NCBI RefSeq assembly: GCF_000685315.1
Contig: NZ_ARYM01000009.1
Span: 1 to 64,000 of the forward strand
DNA length: 64,000 bases
Direction of reading: 5' to 3'
Source of the DNA: Hyphomonas polymorpha PS728
GTDB taxonomy: Bacteria; Pseudomonadota; Alphaproteobacteria; Caulobacterales; Hyphomonadaceae
Position numbers and translations under genes: made by a program. Below, in pieces: positions 7,675 through 17,226 of the stretch (positions are counted from its first letter, which is position 1; each line of letters begins with the position of its first letter). The notes under the pieces are model-generated. The model made no database searches. It saw only the letters and a list, made by a program, of their open reading frames with translations, and was not told where the DNA came from.

Positions 7675-8683
7675 TGATGCCGCGATTGAGTAGTTCTTCG
7701 GCGATCTGCACGGCGTTGAGCGCAGCGCCCTTGCGCAGATTGTCCGACACGCACCAGAAGGCGAGGCCGTTCTCGGTGGTGGGGTCGTTGCGGATGCGGC
7801 TGATATAGGTCGCCCACTCGCCCACGCACTCTTTCGGCGTGATGTAGAGGTCTTCCTTGGGATCATCGACCACCATCAGGCCGGGGCTTTCGCGCAGCAG
7901 GGCGCGGCACTCATCCGCCGTCATATGGCCGATGGTCTCGATATGAACCGCTTCGGAATGGCCGACGAACACCGGCACGCGCACGCAGGTGGCGACCAGT
8001 TCGATGCTCTCGTCGACGATCTTCTTCGTCTCGACGCGCATCTTCCATTCTTCCTTGGTGTAGCCGTCATCCATGAACACATCGATCTGCGGGATCAGGT
8101 TGAAGGCGATCTCTTTCGGGAAGACTTCCGGGGTAGGCTCATCGTTCACAAACACGCCGCGCGTCTGGTTCCACAGCTCGTCCATCGCGTCCTTGCCCTT
8201 GCCGGAAACCGACTGATAGGTGGCCACAACCACGCGCTTGATGCCGACGGCATCATGAATGGGTTTCAGCGCCACAACCAGCTGGGCCGTCGAGCAGTTG
8301 GGGTTTGCGATGATGCCCTTCTTCTCATAGCCGAGCACGGCGTCAGCGTTCACTTCCGGTACGACCAGCGGCACATCCGGGTCCATCCGCCACTGCGAGG
8401 AGTTGTCGATCACGATGGCGCCCGCCTTGGCGATCTTGGGCGACCAGACCTTCGAAACAGACCCGCCAGCCGACATCAGGACAACGTCCACCTTGCTGAA
8501 GTCGAACTGTTCGAGATCATGGCATTTCAGCGTGCGGTCGCCATAGGAGACTTCCTTGCCGATGGAGCGGCGCGAGGCGACAGCGTAGACTTCATCGGCC
8601 GGAAACAGCCGCTCATCGAGAATATTGAGGAGTTCCCGCCCAACATTGCCTGTGGCGCCGACAACCGCGATGCGTGTGCCCAT
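7643..8683 (-). CDS. asd: Aspartate-semialdehyde dehydrogenase
   Basis: A 346-residue NADP-dependent enzyme that reduces aspartyl phosphate to aspartate semialdehyde, the branch point to lysine/diaminopimelate, threonine and methionine. The N-terminal GATGNVGREL cofactor loop, the ANPNCSTAQ segment carrying the active-site Cys (about residue 130), and the downstream substrate-binding region are present. The ATG at 8683 has GAGGA just upstream. In relatives asd often follows leuC-leuD-leuB; here the order is kept but with inserted genes between. Confidence 0.96.
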   Translation of the reverse strand: MGTRIAVVGATGNVGRELLNILDERLFPADEVYAVASRRSIGKEVSYGDRTLKCHDLEQFDFSKVDVVLMSAGGSVSKVWSPKIAKAGAIVIDNSSQWRMDPDVPLVVPEVNADAVLGYEKKGIIANPNCSTAQLVVALKPIHDAVGIKRVVVATYQSVSGKGKDAMDELWNQTRGVFVNDEPTPEVFPKEIAFNLIPQIDVFMDDGYTKEEWKMRVETKKIVDESIELVATCVRVPVFVGHSEAVHIETIGHMTADECRALLRESPGLMVVDDPKEDLYITPKECVGEWATYISRIRNDPTTENGLAFWCVSDNLRKGAALNAVQIAEELLNRGIIKPETAKALS

Positions 8684-8808
8684 GATAATCTCCTCTTGTG
8701 CTTGTTCGCGGGCTATATGGCCCATCTCGACCGCATCTTAAAGCGGCTTGTGCAATTCCCCCGCGTCGGGCAGGACTGCCCCGGGCTTAACAGGGCGGAG
8801 CTGGGATC

Positions 8809-9180
8809 ATGCTCGACGAGATAATCCGCAAGTATATCGCCGCGTATAATGAGCGCGATATTGATGGAATGCTGTCCTATGTGACCGAAGATGTGGTGTT
8901 CGAGAACATCTCCAACACCGGCCAGTCGATGCGGCTGGAAGGCAAGGACATGATGCGCCAGGTGGCCGAAGTTTCCGGCAATGCCTTCTCCTATCGCCGC
9001 CAGCGGCTGATCAATCTTGTCTCCGGCGCGGGCAAGGCAGCCGCCGAAATCGAGTTTGAAGGCCGCGCAGCCGTGGACCTTCCGACCGGCGTGAAAGCCG
9101 GCCAGTCGGTCAAGGTGCGCGGGGCAAGCTTCTTCGAATTCCGCGGCCCCCTGCTCTGCCGGATTGCCGATTACAGCTAA
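8809..9180 (+). CDS. SnoaL-like/NTF2-fold protein
   Basis: A 123-residue single-domain protein with the SnoaL-like pattern: an N-terminal helix with AAYNERDIDGML, then a beta-rich body (EDVVFEN, IEFEGRAAVD). These cone-shaped folds act as isomerases, hydrolases or binding proteins; the sequence does not say which. It is divergent from asd and convergent with the SRPBCC gene, with which the stop codons overlap (TAA at 9178-9180 against a minus-strand stop at 9177-9179). Confidence 0.75.
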   Translation: MLDEIIRKYIAAYNERDIDGMLSYVTEDVVFENISNTGQSMRLEGKDMMRQVAEVSGNAFSYRRQRLINLVSGAGKAAAEIEFEGRAAVDLPTGVKAGQSVKVRGASFFEFRGPLLCRIADYS

Positions 9181-9710
9181 GCAGAGAAGCGGCGATCATA
9201 TTCGCTGCGCAAGCGCACCCAGTTGTCCCAGTGGGGCGCAGCTTTGGTTCCGGCGAGTTTCGCTTCCAGAACATCCACATGCGCATGCCAGCCGGCGGAG
9301 ACGCTGAGCAGGACATCGCGCGTCGGCGGGCGGCGATGGGTGATGGTCAACAGCGTGTCTTCGCCCTTTTCGGCCAGTTCGAACAGAACGTCCGACTGCA
9401 CGCCCCAGCTGATGAACAGGCGGCGAGGCGGGTCCACGTCGAGTATTTTGCAGGTCATGCGGTTTTCAGCGCCCATGCCGTCTGGCCGCGCGCCGGGCGG
9501 ATCGGTCAGCTCATCATTGCGCCAGACAAATTCAAACTCGGTGCCCGGAGAAAGGTCCATAACGCCCGAGGCGAGCCATTGCCGGCGCAGCTCGCTCTGC
9601 GTGAGATAGTCCCATACGCGTTCGACCGGGCCCGGCAGCAGACGCTCAAGCTTCAGAACCGTCGGCTCAACGAGTTGGCCGTAGGCGGAGGATTTCGTGG
9701 TCTGGGTCAT
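9177..9710 (-). CDS. SRPBCC-family (AHSA1/START-like) protein
   Basis: A 177-residue ligand-binding-fold protein of the SRPBCC/AHSA1 type: LLPGPVERVWDYLTQSELRRQW near the start, an FxW motif in the middle (FEFVWRNDE), and a C-terminal helix ending in LRSEYDRRF. Such proteins are regularly encoded with a small ArsR-type repressor, as here: the ATG overlaps the repressor stop by four bases. The function of the pair is unknown; binding of a hydrophobic ligand is the usual guess. Confidence 0.88.
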   Translation of the reverse strand: MTQTTKSSAYGQLVEPTVLKLERLLPGPVERVWDYLTQSELRRQWLASGVMDLSPGTEFEFVWRNDELTDPPGARPDGMGAENRMTCKILDVDPPRRLFISWGVQSDVLFELAEKGEDTLLTITHRRPPTRDVLLSVSAGWHAHVDVLEAKLAGTKAAPHWDNWVRLRSEYDRRFSA

Positions 9711-10069
9711 GATTTCTTTCCTTTGGGGGATGAGGCGCTGGCATCTGCCTCGCGCAGCAGGCGTTCGAGCGTGTCGAGGCGGCCAGTCCAGAAGCGTTCA
9801 TAGAAGGCAAGCCAGGATGAGACGTCCGCGAGCGGGCCGGCCTCAAGATGGCAGACATGGGTGCGCCCGCGCACTTCGCGGCGGATAAGCCCCGCCCCTT
9901 CCAGCGCCTTGATGTGTTTCGAGGCTGCGGCAAGCGACATCTCGAAGGGCTCGGCAAGCTGGCTGACGGTGCGGGCACCTTCGGTCAGATCACGGAGCAT
10001 ATGGCGGCGGGTGGCGTCTCCCAAAGCATGGAACACGGCGTCGAGGCGGGGGGCATCTAGTTCAACCAT
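9707..10069 (-). CDS. ArsR-family winged-helix repressor (SRPBCC partner)
   Basis: A 120-residue winged-helix regulator: FHALGDATRRHMLRDL, then the recognition helix MSLAAASKHIKALEGAGLI and the wing RREVRGRTHVCHL. No metal-binding cysteine box (CxC) is present, so it is unlikely to be a metal sensor. The start is ATG 10069, which lies inside the first operator palindrome; no ribosome-binding site precedes it and the promoter predicts transcription starting at about 10069-10070, so the mRNA should be leaderless. It overlaps the SRPBCC gene by ATGA, giving a two-gene operon. Confidence 0.92.
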   Translation of the reverse strand: MVELDAPRLDAVFHALGDATRRHMLRDLTEGARTVSQLAEPFEMSLAAASKHIKALEGAGLIRREVRGRTHVCHLEAGPLADVSSWLAFYERFWTGRLDTLERLLREADASASSPKGKKS

Positions 10070-10116
10070 GTGGTTGAATATAGACCGCGCCCCCGAATAG
10101 TCAACCATTTGGTTGA
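10061..10116 (-). promoter_or_regulatory. Promoter with two ArsR operators
   Basis: Two near-identical palindromes, TTCAACCA-TG-TGGTTGAA at 10061-10078 and TCAACCA-TT-TGGTTGA at 10101-10116, have centres 39 bp apart. Between them on the minus strand are a -35 TTGACT (10104-10099) and a -10 TATATT (10082-10077) with a 16-base spacer. The upstream operator overlaps the -35 and the downstream one overlaps the -10 and the start codon, so repressor binding should block transcription of the ArsR-SRPBCC operon. Confidence 0.85.
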
Positions 10117-10123
10117 ATTATTA

Positions 10124-11314
10124 TCAGCCCGCCGCTTTCAGCATGGGCCGGCGCAATTCCGGGCTGAGCCTTTCGCCCATCAGATCGATGAAGTTTTCCG
10201 AATAGAAGGCTGTGATCTGCGATGGCGTGCAGCCCTGCAGCGTCTCATCAAACCGCTTTAGGGGATTTCGTCCGCCTTCCACATGCGGATAGTCCGACGA
10301 AAAGAGACAGATCTCGTCGCCTGCATTGCGGATGATCCAGCCGGCATCCTCATGCGGATAGGGCGCGGCGCGGAACTGGCGGCGCACAATTTCCGAAGGT
10401 TTTGCCGAGAGCTTCTGCAAGCGCTCTTCATTGCGCACGAAGGCATGCGCCGCCGAATCCATCGCGCGCATCCATCCGGGAACCCAGGACGCGCCAAGCT
10501 CGATGGCGCCCCATTTCAGCTTCGGAAACCGGTCAAACACGCCATCGAAAATCAGTGTTGCCAGCGTCTGCATCGCAGCATTGGGAATGGGCATATAGGA
10601 AACGGACGTGAAATTGTCGTCGCCGCCATGGAAATCCGGCACAGGCGGAAGCCCGTTCTCCTTGTAAACCGGGTTCATCTTCTCCTCGCCGCCGACATGT
10701 AAGAGGATCGGCAGACCCGCCTCCTCTGCCATGCGCCAGACCGGATCAAGGCCGATATGGCTCGGCGAATGCTTCTGCGGGCAGAGCGAGGGAACCATCA
10801 GCGCCTTTGCGCCCAGCCGAATGGCAAGCCTTGCTGTTTGCTCCGCCCTCTGAAAATCTTCCAGCGGCACATAGGCGACGGCGAGGAGGCGGCGGTCGAT
10901 GGCGCAGAAATCGGTCATCATCCGGTTATGCGCGTCAGCGGCTGCGTAGCAGAGCTCCATATCGTCTGACTGGTCGAGCCCGAAATTGCCAAGACAGAAG
11001 GTGGTGAAGACAAGCTGGCTGGCAAAGCCCAGCCGGTCGAGCGCGGCGGGCCGGTCTTCACGGCGGAAAGCGCCGAGCGCTTCATAATTCTTCTTCAGCA
11101 GGATCGCATCGCCCGCCGCCGCGCGATAGGCGGCGTCTTCATGCCGGGCACGTTCCTCATCCATCCAGTGGGCGTGGGACTGTTTCCACTTGTAGACCGG
11201 CAGCGCGTGATAGCGCGCCAGCAGGCGGCGCTCGAAATAGGGATCGAGCACATCCGTCATCTCCATCAGATGACTGTCGGCATCATGAATGAGCCGCCCG
11301 GCAGCGTATGACAT
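10124..11314 (-). CDS. Amidohydrolase family protein (amidohydrolase 2 type)
   Basis: A 396-residue TIM-barrel metal-dependent hydrolase or decarboxylase. The start HDADSHLMEMTD is the metal-site strand of the amidohydrolase-2/ACMSD-like group; ILLHVGGEE carries the barrel His and LFSSDYPHVEGG the catalytic Asp. The C-terminal ENFIDLMG is typical. The substrate cannot be named. It lies upstream of the ArsR gene on the same strand but the ArsR promoter sits in the 54-base gap, so they are probably separate units. Confidence 0.88.
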   Translation of the reverse strand: MSYAAGRLIHDADSHLMEMTDVLDPYFERRLLARYHALPVYKWKQSHAHWMDEERARHEDAAYRAAAGDAILLKKNYEALGAFRREDRPAALDRLGFASQLVFTTFCLGNFGLDQSDDMELCYAAADAHNRMMTDFCAIDRRLLAVAYVPLEDFQRAEQTARLAIRLGAKALMVPSLCPQKHSPSHIGLDPVWRMAEEAGLPILLHVGGEEKMNPVYKENGLPPVPDFHGGDDNFTSVSYMPIPNAAMQTLATLIFDGVFDRFPKLKWGAIELGASWVPGWMRAMDSAAHAFVRNEERLQKLSAKPSEIVRRQFRAAPYPHEDAGWIIRNAGDEICLFSSDYPHVEGGRNPLKRFDETLQGCTPSQITAFYSENFIDLMGERLSPELRRPMLKAAG

Positions 11315-11395
11315 TACTTGTTTCCTCCGCTCTTGTTTTGAGCGGAGGATGTCACAAGGCAGATGGATTGTCCAAATCCGGACGGAAAAGGACGA

Positions 11396-12448
11396 TCAGA
11401 GCGCCGCCAGGATCGCGTCTGCCATCTGGCGGGTGGTGAGGTCGCCGCCGAGATCGCGCGTGCGCGCGCCGCGATCAAGCGCCTTGCCAACGGCCGCAAA
11501 AAGCGTGTCAGCCGCTTTTTCTTTCCCCAGAGACCAGCGCAGCGCCATTTCCAACGACAGGATCGCGGCACAGGGATTGGCTATTCCCTGCCCGGCAATG
11601 TCCGGCGCAGATCCGTGAACCGGCTCATACAGACCCGGCACACCCGGCGCGCCGAGCGAGGCCGATGGCAGCATGCCGATGGACCCTGTCAGCATCGCAG
11701 CCTCGTCAGAGAGAATATCGCCGAAGAGATTGTCCGCCAGGATCACGTCAAACTGTTTGGGCGCCCGGACGAGTTCCATGGCGCAAGCATCGGCATACAT
11801 ATGGGATAGCTCGACACCGCCGCCGAGTTCGGCATGGGCGAGCGTCACTTCCTGGCGCCAGAAGAGACCCGACTCCATGACATTCGATTTTTCGACCGAG
11901 GTGACACGGGCATCGCGGCCGCGGGCAATCTCGAAGGCCACGCGCGCAACGCGCTCGATCTCCGGATGGGTATAGACAGCCGTGTCATAGCCCCGGCGCA
12001 GGCCGCCCTGCTCGTCAATGCCGCGCGGCTGGCCGAAATAGACCCCGCCCGTCAGTTCCCGGACGATCATGATGTCGAGGCCCTCGACGCGGTCTTTCTT
12101 CAGGCTGGAGGCTTCCACCAGCGCCGGAAAACAGAAAGCCGGGCGAAGATTTGCAAAAACGTCCAGACCCTTGCGCAAGGCAAGCAGGCCAGCCTCCGGG
12201 CGTTTGTCGCGTCCCACGCCGTTCCATTTGGGGCCGCCCACAGCGCCGAGCAGAACTGCGCTCGCCTTGCGGGCGCGCTCCAGCGTCTCATCGGTCAGCG
12301 GTGTGCCATGCGCATCGAAGCTGGCGCCGCCAACAAGGCCCTCCTCAATCTGCACATCGGGCACAAGCGCTTCAGCGATACGCCGTGCCTGAGCCACAAC
12401 TTCGGGGCCAATGCCGTCACCCGGCAGCAGAAGGAGGGTCTGTCTCAT
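11396..12448 (-). CDS. leuB: 3-Isopropylmalate dehydrogenase
   Basis: A 350-residue NAD-dependent oxidative decarboxylase that makes 2-ketoisocaproate in leucine synthesis. Family marks are [20 protein letters not shown], the substrate motif [13 protein letters not shown], the catalytic DACAMELV segment with the preceding SHMYAD, and [18 protein letters not shown] for NAD binding. leuD and leuC lie upstream on the same strand but not adjacent. Confidence 0.97.
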   Translation of the reverse strand: MRQTLLLLPGDGIGPEVVAQARRIAEALVPDVQIEEGLVGGASFDAHGTPLTDETLERARKASAVLLGAVGGPKWNGVGRDKRPEAGLLALRKGLDVFANLRPAFCFPALVEASSLKKDRVEGLDIMIVRELTGGVYFGQPRGIDEQGGLRRGYDTAVYTHPEIERVARVAFEIARGRDARVTSVEKSNVMESGLFWRQEVTLAHAELGGGVELSHMYADACAMELVRAPKQFDVILADNLFGDILSDEAAMLTGSIGMLPSASLGAPGVPGLYEPVHGSAPDIAGQGIANPCAAILSLEMALRWSLGKEKAADTLFAAVGKALDRGARTRDLGGDLTTRQMADAILAAL

Positions 12449-12511
12449 GGGAATTCAACGCCTGCAATGTTCCAACACTGCGGCGCGTCTTACTGCCAGG
12501 CTGCCGATTAA

Positions 12512-12763
12512 TCAAAAAGAATTCGGATCGACATTCTGCTTTGCCGCTGAGCCGGCGGCTTCGGCCTGAGCGGCTTGATCCTGATCCCGCTTTGCCCAAT
12601 CGGACACCGTCCGGCATTCACGCTTGGCAATTTTCGAACCGGTTATGTCGAGCGTGCGGCACTCCCGCTCTTCATTTGCTGCCATGCCGGCCGGCGTACC
12701 GGCGCAGGCAACCATTGAGAGCATGGCGATGAGTGGCAAACTGCGCAGTATAGAACGAACCAT
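12512..12763 (-). CDS. Small lipoprotein with two ECRT motifs
   Basis: An 83-residue predicted lipoprotein: basic start, hydrophobic core, lipobox MVAC with the lipidated Cys at about residue 20. The mature part carries two copies of an ECRT motif (ECRTLDITGS and ECRTVSDWAK) about 14 residues apart, so two cysteines could pair. Similar short double-CRT lipoproteins are, from memory, widespread in Caulobacterales and Sphingomonadales with no known role. It sits between leuB and leuD. Confidence 0.75.
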   Translation of the reverse strand: MVRSILRSLPLIAMLSMVACAGTPAGMAANEERECRTLDITGSKIAKRECRTVSDWAKRDQDQAAQAEAAGSAAKQNVDPNSF

Positions 12764-12813
12764 AATTCCCCGCTTTCTGTGTATTTCAATTTCTAGGAAG
12801 CGATGTTGTGCAA

Positions 12814-12862
12814 GGCAACGAATAATCGTTGCCCCACTCGTTTTATTATTTGGGAAATAATA
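12814..12862. repeat. Two adjacent short inverted repeats
   Basis: GGCAACGA-ATAA-TCGTTGCC (12814-12833) is a perfect 8-bp inverted repeat and TATTATTT-GGG-AAATAATA (12844-12862) is a second one. They lie between the lipoprotein and leuD in an unusually AT-rich patch. They may act as the leuD terminator or as a regulator site for the lipoprotein gene; neither has a clean T run. Confidence 0.45.
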
Positions 12863-12942
12863 CCCACATCATCCGGAGGCCGGGCTGCCGGAATTTTCAC
12901 CAGCAGAGTGCCAGCTTCCGCTAAACGCCTGATAGGAAAATA

Positions 12943-13572
12943 TCAGCGCGCCCGTTCCAGCCAGGGCGTGGTCAGGCGGCGCTGCTCTTCGAACCGGTCA
13001 ATATGGGAGCCGGCCGTCAGTGAGGCACCGATTTCATCAAGGCCCGCGATGAGATTCGACTTTCGGCCTGGGTCAACGTCGAAGTGATGCACTTCGCCCG
13101 ACGGGGTCGTCACGGTCTGGCTTTCCAGGTCCACCGAGAAAACATGGTTCGGCCCGCCAGCTTCTGCAGCGAGCTTTTCACAAACCTCTGCCGGAAGCCG
13201 GACGGGAAGAATGCCGTTCTTGTAACAGTTGTTGTGGAAGATATCGGCAAAGGAGGGGGCGATAATGCAGGTGATGCCCTGATCGGCCAGCGCCCAGGGC
13301 GCATGCTCCCGTGAGGAGCCGCAGCCAAAGTTTTCGCCTGCGATCAGGATGCTCGCCTTGGCATATTGCGGGCGATTCAACACGAAATTCGGGTCTTCGG
13401 AGCCATCAGCGCGCGTTTTCAGCTCATAGAAGAGGCCCTTGGCCAGACCGGTGCGCTCGGTCGTCTTCAGGAACTGTTTCGGGATGATCATGTCGGTGTC
13501 GACATTGGACATGGGCTTGCCCTTGTCCATGAGCGGCGCGGCGGTTCCATCAAGGCGTGTGAACGGGGTCAT
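12943..13572 (-). CDS. leuD: 3-Isopropylmalate dehydratase small subunit
   Basis: A 209-residue subunit that pairs with LeuC to isomerise 2- to 3-isopropylmalate. It shows the swivel-domain signatures [30 protein letters not shown] and [18 protein letters not shown]. Length is normal. It is followed within 12 bases (upstream on this strand) by the VOC gene, so leuD is probably translated from a transcript that also carries GST and VOC. Confidence 0.97.
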   Translation of the reverse strand: MTPFTRLDGTAAPLMDKGKPMSNVDTDMIIPKQFLKTTERTGLAKGLFYELKTRADGSEDPNFVLNRPQYAKASILIAGENFGCGSSREHAPWALADQGITCIIAPSFADIFHNNCYKNGILPVRLPAEVCEKLAAEAGGPNHVFSVDLESQTVTTPSGEVHHFDVDPGRKSNLIAGLDEIGASLTAGSHIDRFEEQRRLTTPWLERAR

Positions 13573-13583
13573 GGGGAGAGCTT

Positions 13584-14432
13584 CTAAACCGTCTCATGGG
13601 CAATGAACAAGGTCGGTACATTCATAGTACCGTTGCGGATGGTGAAGACCCGGCTGCCGGGCTTGCGGCCCTTGCGGATCTCGGAAATGTCAAAGCCGCT
13701 GTCGGTGAGGCGCTTGTGCGCCGCCTCGATGTCTTTGACCGCCCAGGTCAGCCCCCAGAAGGTATCGGGCCGGCCGGTATCCTCTGGCTCTGACAGGCGC
13801 CGGGCAATCTCGATCGTCAGCCCGCCCGTTCGGAAAAAGATCAGGCGCACGCCCCAGTCCGGGTTGGTCCGGTCCATAGCCAGCCGCAGTCCGAGCTTTG
13901 CGCCATAGAAGGCGAGTGCCCGGTCCGGCGCTGCCGTGTTGACCACCGCATGATCGAGCCCGTGGACCGCATCTGCCGCCGCTGGCGCCGGTGCAAGTGC
14001 CCCTTCCCCCGGCTCGACGACGAACACCTTGATGCCGCCAGCTTTTTCGTCGGGTAGACGCAGGCTCTGCCAGCGGCGTTCTGCGCCGGTTTCGGCGTGT
14101 CTGGACTGTCCGGACTTGATGTCACCGGGCTCGAGCCCCCGGCGAACGAATATCTCGCGGTCTGCCGCCAGGCCGTCGCTGCCAAATGCGAGCGTGGTCA
14201 GCCCCGGCCCATTCACCTCAATCAGCTCTGCCAGCCGCTGGCCCAGCGGCCCCTCTCCAGCCGGCGCCAGCAGTTCAAGCGAGGTGTTGCCCAGGCGGAA
14301 CAATGCCGAAGCGCCCCCGCCTTCAACCTCTGCTCCCCAGTCTGCCTTGCGGCCGAGAAGCCGTTCATACACCGCCACGCCGGAGACGATCTCCGGGCAG
14401 AGCAGCACCAGATGGTCGAGCCCGGTGATCAC
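13584..14432 (-). CDS. Two-domain VOC (glyoxalase-like) protein
   Basis: A 282-residue protein with two glyoxalase/VOC modules: residues about 2-125 ([24 protein letters not shown]) and about 150-280 ([24 protein letters not shown]). Metal ligands of the active fold are partly visible (His at each domain start, Glu in TSLELLAP and TIEIARR). It starts with GTG 14432, overlapping the GST stop by GTGA, so the two genes are translationally coupled. The reaction is not known; isomerases, dioxygenases and binding proteins share the fold. Confidence 0.85.
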   Translation of the reverse strand: MITGLDHLVLLCPEIVSGVAVYERLLGRKADWGAEVEGGGASALFRLGNTSLELLAPAGEGPLGQRLAELIEVNGPGLTTLAFGSDGLAADREIFVRRGLEPGDIKSGQSRHAETGAERRWQSLRLPDEKAGGIKVFVVEPGEGALAPAPAAADAVHGLDHAVVNTAAPDRALAFYGAKLGLRLAMDRTNPDWGVRLIFFRTGGLTIEIARRLSEPEDTGRPDTFWGLTWAVKDIEAAHKRLTDSGFDISEIRKGRKPGSRVFTIRNGTMNVPTLFIAHETV

Positions 14433-15067
14433 GGCGCTTTCACGCTGGCTTGCGGCAGGCAGTCCTGCGGACCTTTGAACCCGGCCAGATCTTCCACCCG
14501 GCCCATCCATTTACGGACATTGCCGAACGCCTGCAGGTCAATCTGCGCCTGACCGGCATAAGCCGCGATGCCATAGATATCGAGGTCAGCGATCGTGGCC
14601 CCGCCGCCCACCAGCCAGCCGCGCCCGGTGAGCAGACCGTCGAGCTCCTTCAGCGCGCCAAGAGCCGACTGCAGGTTTGCCGCCTGAACCTCCTCCGGAA
14701 ATTTGAAGAAACCCAGCTTCACCGCCCGCGTGCGATAAATGCCAGTGGTAAGCGGGCCCGCGGCCCAGAACTGCCATTCCCGCGCGCGCAGGCGTTCTGA
14801 CCGATCCTTCCCGCCAAACTGGCCTGTTTCATCGGCGAGGTAATCCAGGATCACCGAAGATTGGGAAAGACAAATGTCCTTTTCATGATCGTCCAGAACC
14901 GGCACCTGACCGTAGCGGTTCTTCGCCAGGAAGGCATCCGCCTTGTGCGCGCCTGCCCGCAGATCGACATGTTCGTAATCGTGCGGCGTGTTGGTCAGGC
15001 GCAGCATCAGGCCGACTTTGTAGGTCGGCCCCGAAGGCCACATTCCATGCAGGGTAAATCGGGCCAC
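14429..15067 (-). CDS. Glutathione S-transferase family protein
   Basis: A 212-residue GST: an N-terminal thioredoxin-like domain (TLHGMWPSGPTYKVGLMLRL, then the cis-Pro segment GQVPVLDD and LSQSSVILDYLA) and an alpha-helical C-terminal domain with the N-capping GGATIADLDIYG motif. The GTG at 15067 is preferred over the ATG at 15088 because GGAGG lies seven bases before it and the protein then starts like other GSTs. Coupled to the downstream VOC gene by a GTGA overlap. Confidence 0.88.
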   Translation of the reverse strand: MARFTLHGMWPSGPTYKVGLMLRLTNTPHDYEHVDLRAGAHKADAFLAKNRYGQVPVLDDHEKDICLSQSSVILDYLADETGQFGGKDRSERLRAREWQFWAAGPLTTGIYRTRAVKLGFFKFPEEVQAANLQSALGALKELDGLLTGRGWLVGGGATIADLDIYGIAAYAGQAQIDLQAFGNVRKWMGRVEDLAGFKGPQDCLPQASVKAP

Positions 15068-15158
15068 TGAATATCCTCCGGACGTCATTATCTGACGGCA
15101 CTATATCCACCAGCTGCCGGAGATTGGCGAGCCCTGCCTCTGCGGAGACCCGGCCGGA

Positions 15159-16142
15159 TTACACGCCGTCAAACAATGCCGTCGAAAGATACCGCTCGGC
15201 AAAGCTCGCCAGGATTACCACAATGGTCTTGCCCGCCATCTCCGGCCGCTTGCCGATGCGAACGGCGGCGGCAGCCGCGGCGCCCGACGAGATGCCGCCG
15301 GGAATGCCTTCTGTCTTGGCAAGTTTGCGCGCCGTTTCAAACGCCTCCTCGTTGGAGACCTTCACGATCTCGTCGATCAGGCTCGTATCGGCATTGCCGG
15401 GCACAAAGCCCGCGCCGATGCCCTGGATCATGTGCGGTCCGGGCTGGCCCCCCGAGAGCACGGGCGAGGCTTCCGGCTCAATGGCGAACATCTTCAGGCC
15501 CGGCTTGCGCGGCTTCAGGATATGGCCCACGCCGGTGAAGGTGCCGCCCGTGCCTATGCCGGAGACGATGGCATCGACTGCGCCGGCCGTATCGGCCCAG
15601 ATTTCTTCGGCTGTGGTCTTTTCATGGATTGCCGGATTGGCCGGATTGTCGAACTGGCTGGGGCTGACCGCGCCGGGAATTTCGGCCAGCAGTTCCTTGG
15701 CCCGCGCGATAGCGCCGCCCATGCCCTTTTCCTTCGGGGTGAGCACCAGTTCCGCGCCGAGATAAGCGAGCATCTTGCGCCGCTCGATCGACATCGATTC
15801 CGGCATGGTGAGGATCAGACGATAGCCCCGCGCGGCGGCCACGAAGGCAAGACCGATACCGGTATTGCCGGAGGTCGGTTCGATCAACACGCCGCCCGGC
15901 TTCAGCTTGCCCTCCGCCTCCAGGCCAAGCACCATGGCAAGACCGATCCGGTCTTTCACGCTGGCGAGCGGATTGAAGAATTCGAGCTTGAACAGGAGAT
16001 CGGCGCCGACGCCTTCCGCCTTGGCAAATTTCTCGGCGCGAACCAGAGGCGTGGAGCCAACCGTCTCCAGGATCGAGCCATAGACCCGCCCGCGCGGGCC
16101 ATCCAGCGTTACGCCGCCATCAAGCTTGACTGTTCCGGTCAT
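15159..16142 (-). CDS. cysK: Cysteine synthase A (O-acetylserine sulfhydrylase)
   Basis: A 327-residue PLP enzyme that makes cysteine from O-acetylserine and sulfide. The PLP lysine is in [11 protein letters not shown], the substrate loop is [13 protein letters not shown], the phosphate-binding loop [12 protein letters not shown], and [10 protein letters not shown] closes the fold. The N-terminus is about ten residues longer than the usual enzyme. Its ribosome-binding site GGGAGAA is held in the 3' arm of a perfect hairpin (16147-16177), which suggests translational control. Confidence 0.95.
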   Translation of the reverse strand: MTGTVKLDGGVTLDGPRGRVYGSILETVGSTPLVRAEKFAKAEGVGADLLFKLEFFNPLASVKDRIGLAMVLGLEAEGKLKPGGVLIEPTSGNTGIGLAFVAAARGYRLILTMPESMSIERRKMLAYLGAELVLTPKEKGMGGAIARAKELLAEIPGAVSPSQFDNPANPAIHEKTTAEEIWADTAGAVDAIVSGIGTGGTFTGVGHILKPRKPGLKMFAIEPEASPVLSGGQPGPHMIQGIGAGFVPGNADTSLIDEIVKVSNEEAFETARKLAKTEGIPGGISSGAAAAAAVRIGKRPEMAGKTIVVILASFAERYLSTALFDGV

Positions 16143-16146
16143 GACT

Positions 16147-16177
16147 TTCTCCCTTCAGATCTTTTCTGAAGGGAGAA
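16147..16177 (-). promoter_or_regulatory. Hairpin sequestering the cysK ribosome-binding site
   Basis: On the minus strand TTCTCCCTTCAGA and TCTGAAGGGAGAA form a perfect 13-bp stem with a five-base loop (AAAGA). The right arm contains the GGGAGAA Shine-Dalgarno, ending four bases before the cysK ATG at 16143. No T run follows, so it is not an intrinsic terminator. As DNA it could equally be a dimeric operator. Confidence 0.7.
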
Positions 16178-16236
16178 TATCGGGCCGCGCGGCCGCAATG
16201 GCAACCGCGGCAGCGTTTAGCAGACCTAAACCCAGC

Positions 16237-17199
16237 TCAGCAGGTCGCGCAGCTGCCGCCAACGGATTCCAGCAGGCGGGCGTCCTTGTCCATCGCCGGG
16301 TTGGCGGTGGTCAGCAGGCGGTCGCCCACGAAGATCGAGTTGGCGCCGGCGAGAATGCAGAGCGCCTGGCCTTCGGAACTCATGGTTTCGCGCCCTGCGG
16401 AGAGGCGCACCCAGCTTTTCGGGAACACGATGCGGCAGACGGCGATGGCCCGGGCGAGTTCCAGCGTATCGAGCTCTTCGCTGTTGGCCAGCGGCGTGCC
16501 TTCGATCGGCACCAGCTTGTTGACCGGCACGCTTTCCGGATGCGGGCTGAGCAGGGAGAGCTCATGGATCAGGCCGACCCGGTCAGAGCGCGACTCGCCC
16601 ATGCCGAGGATGCCGCCGCAGCACAGCTTGATGCCCGCCTGGCGCGCGCGGCCCAGCGTCTCGATCCGGTCATCAAACGTCCGTGTCGTGACGACCGTGC
16701 TGTAATACTCGCGCGAGGTGTCGAGGTTGTGATTGTAGTAGTCGAGGCCCGCTTCCTTCAGCGCCTCGGCCTGGCCCTCTTCGAGCATGCCAAGCGTGAC
16801 GCAGGTTTCGAGGCCCTCTGCCTTCACGGCAGAAATCATCTCGGCCACTTTCGGCAGGTCGCGGTCCTTCAGCGAGCGCCAGGCGGCGCCCATGCAGAAA
16901 CGGTCCGCGCCATTTGCCTTGGCGCGGCGGGCCGCATCGACCACCTCTTCCACCGGCATCAGCTTTTCCGCCTTGAGACCCGTCTTGAAGCTGGCCGACT
17001 GGCTGCAATAGCCGCAATTCTCGGCGCAGCCGCCGGTCTTGATGGAGAGCAGCTGGGATTTCTGCACCTTTCCATCCGGCCAGTTGGCGGCCTTGACGGC
17101 CAGGGCGCGCGCAAACAGCTGATCGAGCGGCAGCTCATACAGCGCTGCGATTTCCTCGCGGGTCCAGTTCTGGCGGGGGGTGAGGTCAGCAGAAGTCAT
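16237..17199 (-). CDS. bioB: Biotin synthase
   Basis: A 320-residue radical SAM enzyme that inserts sulfur into dethiobiotin. The [10 protein letters not shown] motif holds the [4Fe-4S] cluster, and the later [10 protein letters not shown] plus the Arg in RLSAGRE support the [2Fe-2S] site. Other biotin genes are absent from the window, so bioB is detached from its pathway here. It lies between cysK and leuC; a 27-base gap to leuC suggests the same transcript. Confidence 0.97.
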   Translation of the reverse strand: MTSADLTPRQNWTREEIAALYELPLDQLFARALAVKAANWPDGKVQKSQLLSIKTGGCAENCGYCSQSASFKTGLKAEKLMPVEEVVDAARRAKANGADRFCMGAAWRSLKDRDLPKVAEMISAVKAEGLETCVTLGMLEEGQAEALKEAGLDYYNHNLDTSREYYSTVVTTRTFDDRIETLGRARQAGIKLCCGGILGMGESRSDRVGLIHELSLLSPHPESVPVNKLVPIEGTPLANSEELDTLELARAIAVCRIVFPKSWVRLSAGRETMSSEGQALCILAGANSIFVGDRLLTTANPAMDKDARLLESVGGSCATC

Positions 17200-17226
17200 G
17201 AGGCGATTTCCTGATCAGTTAACGGA

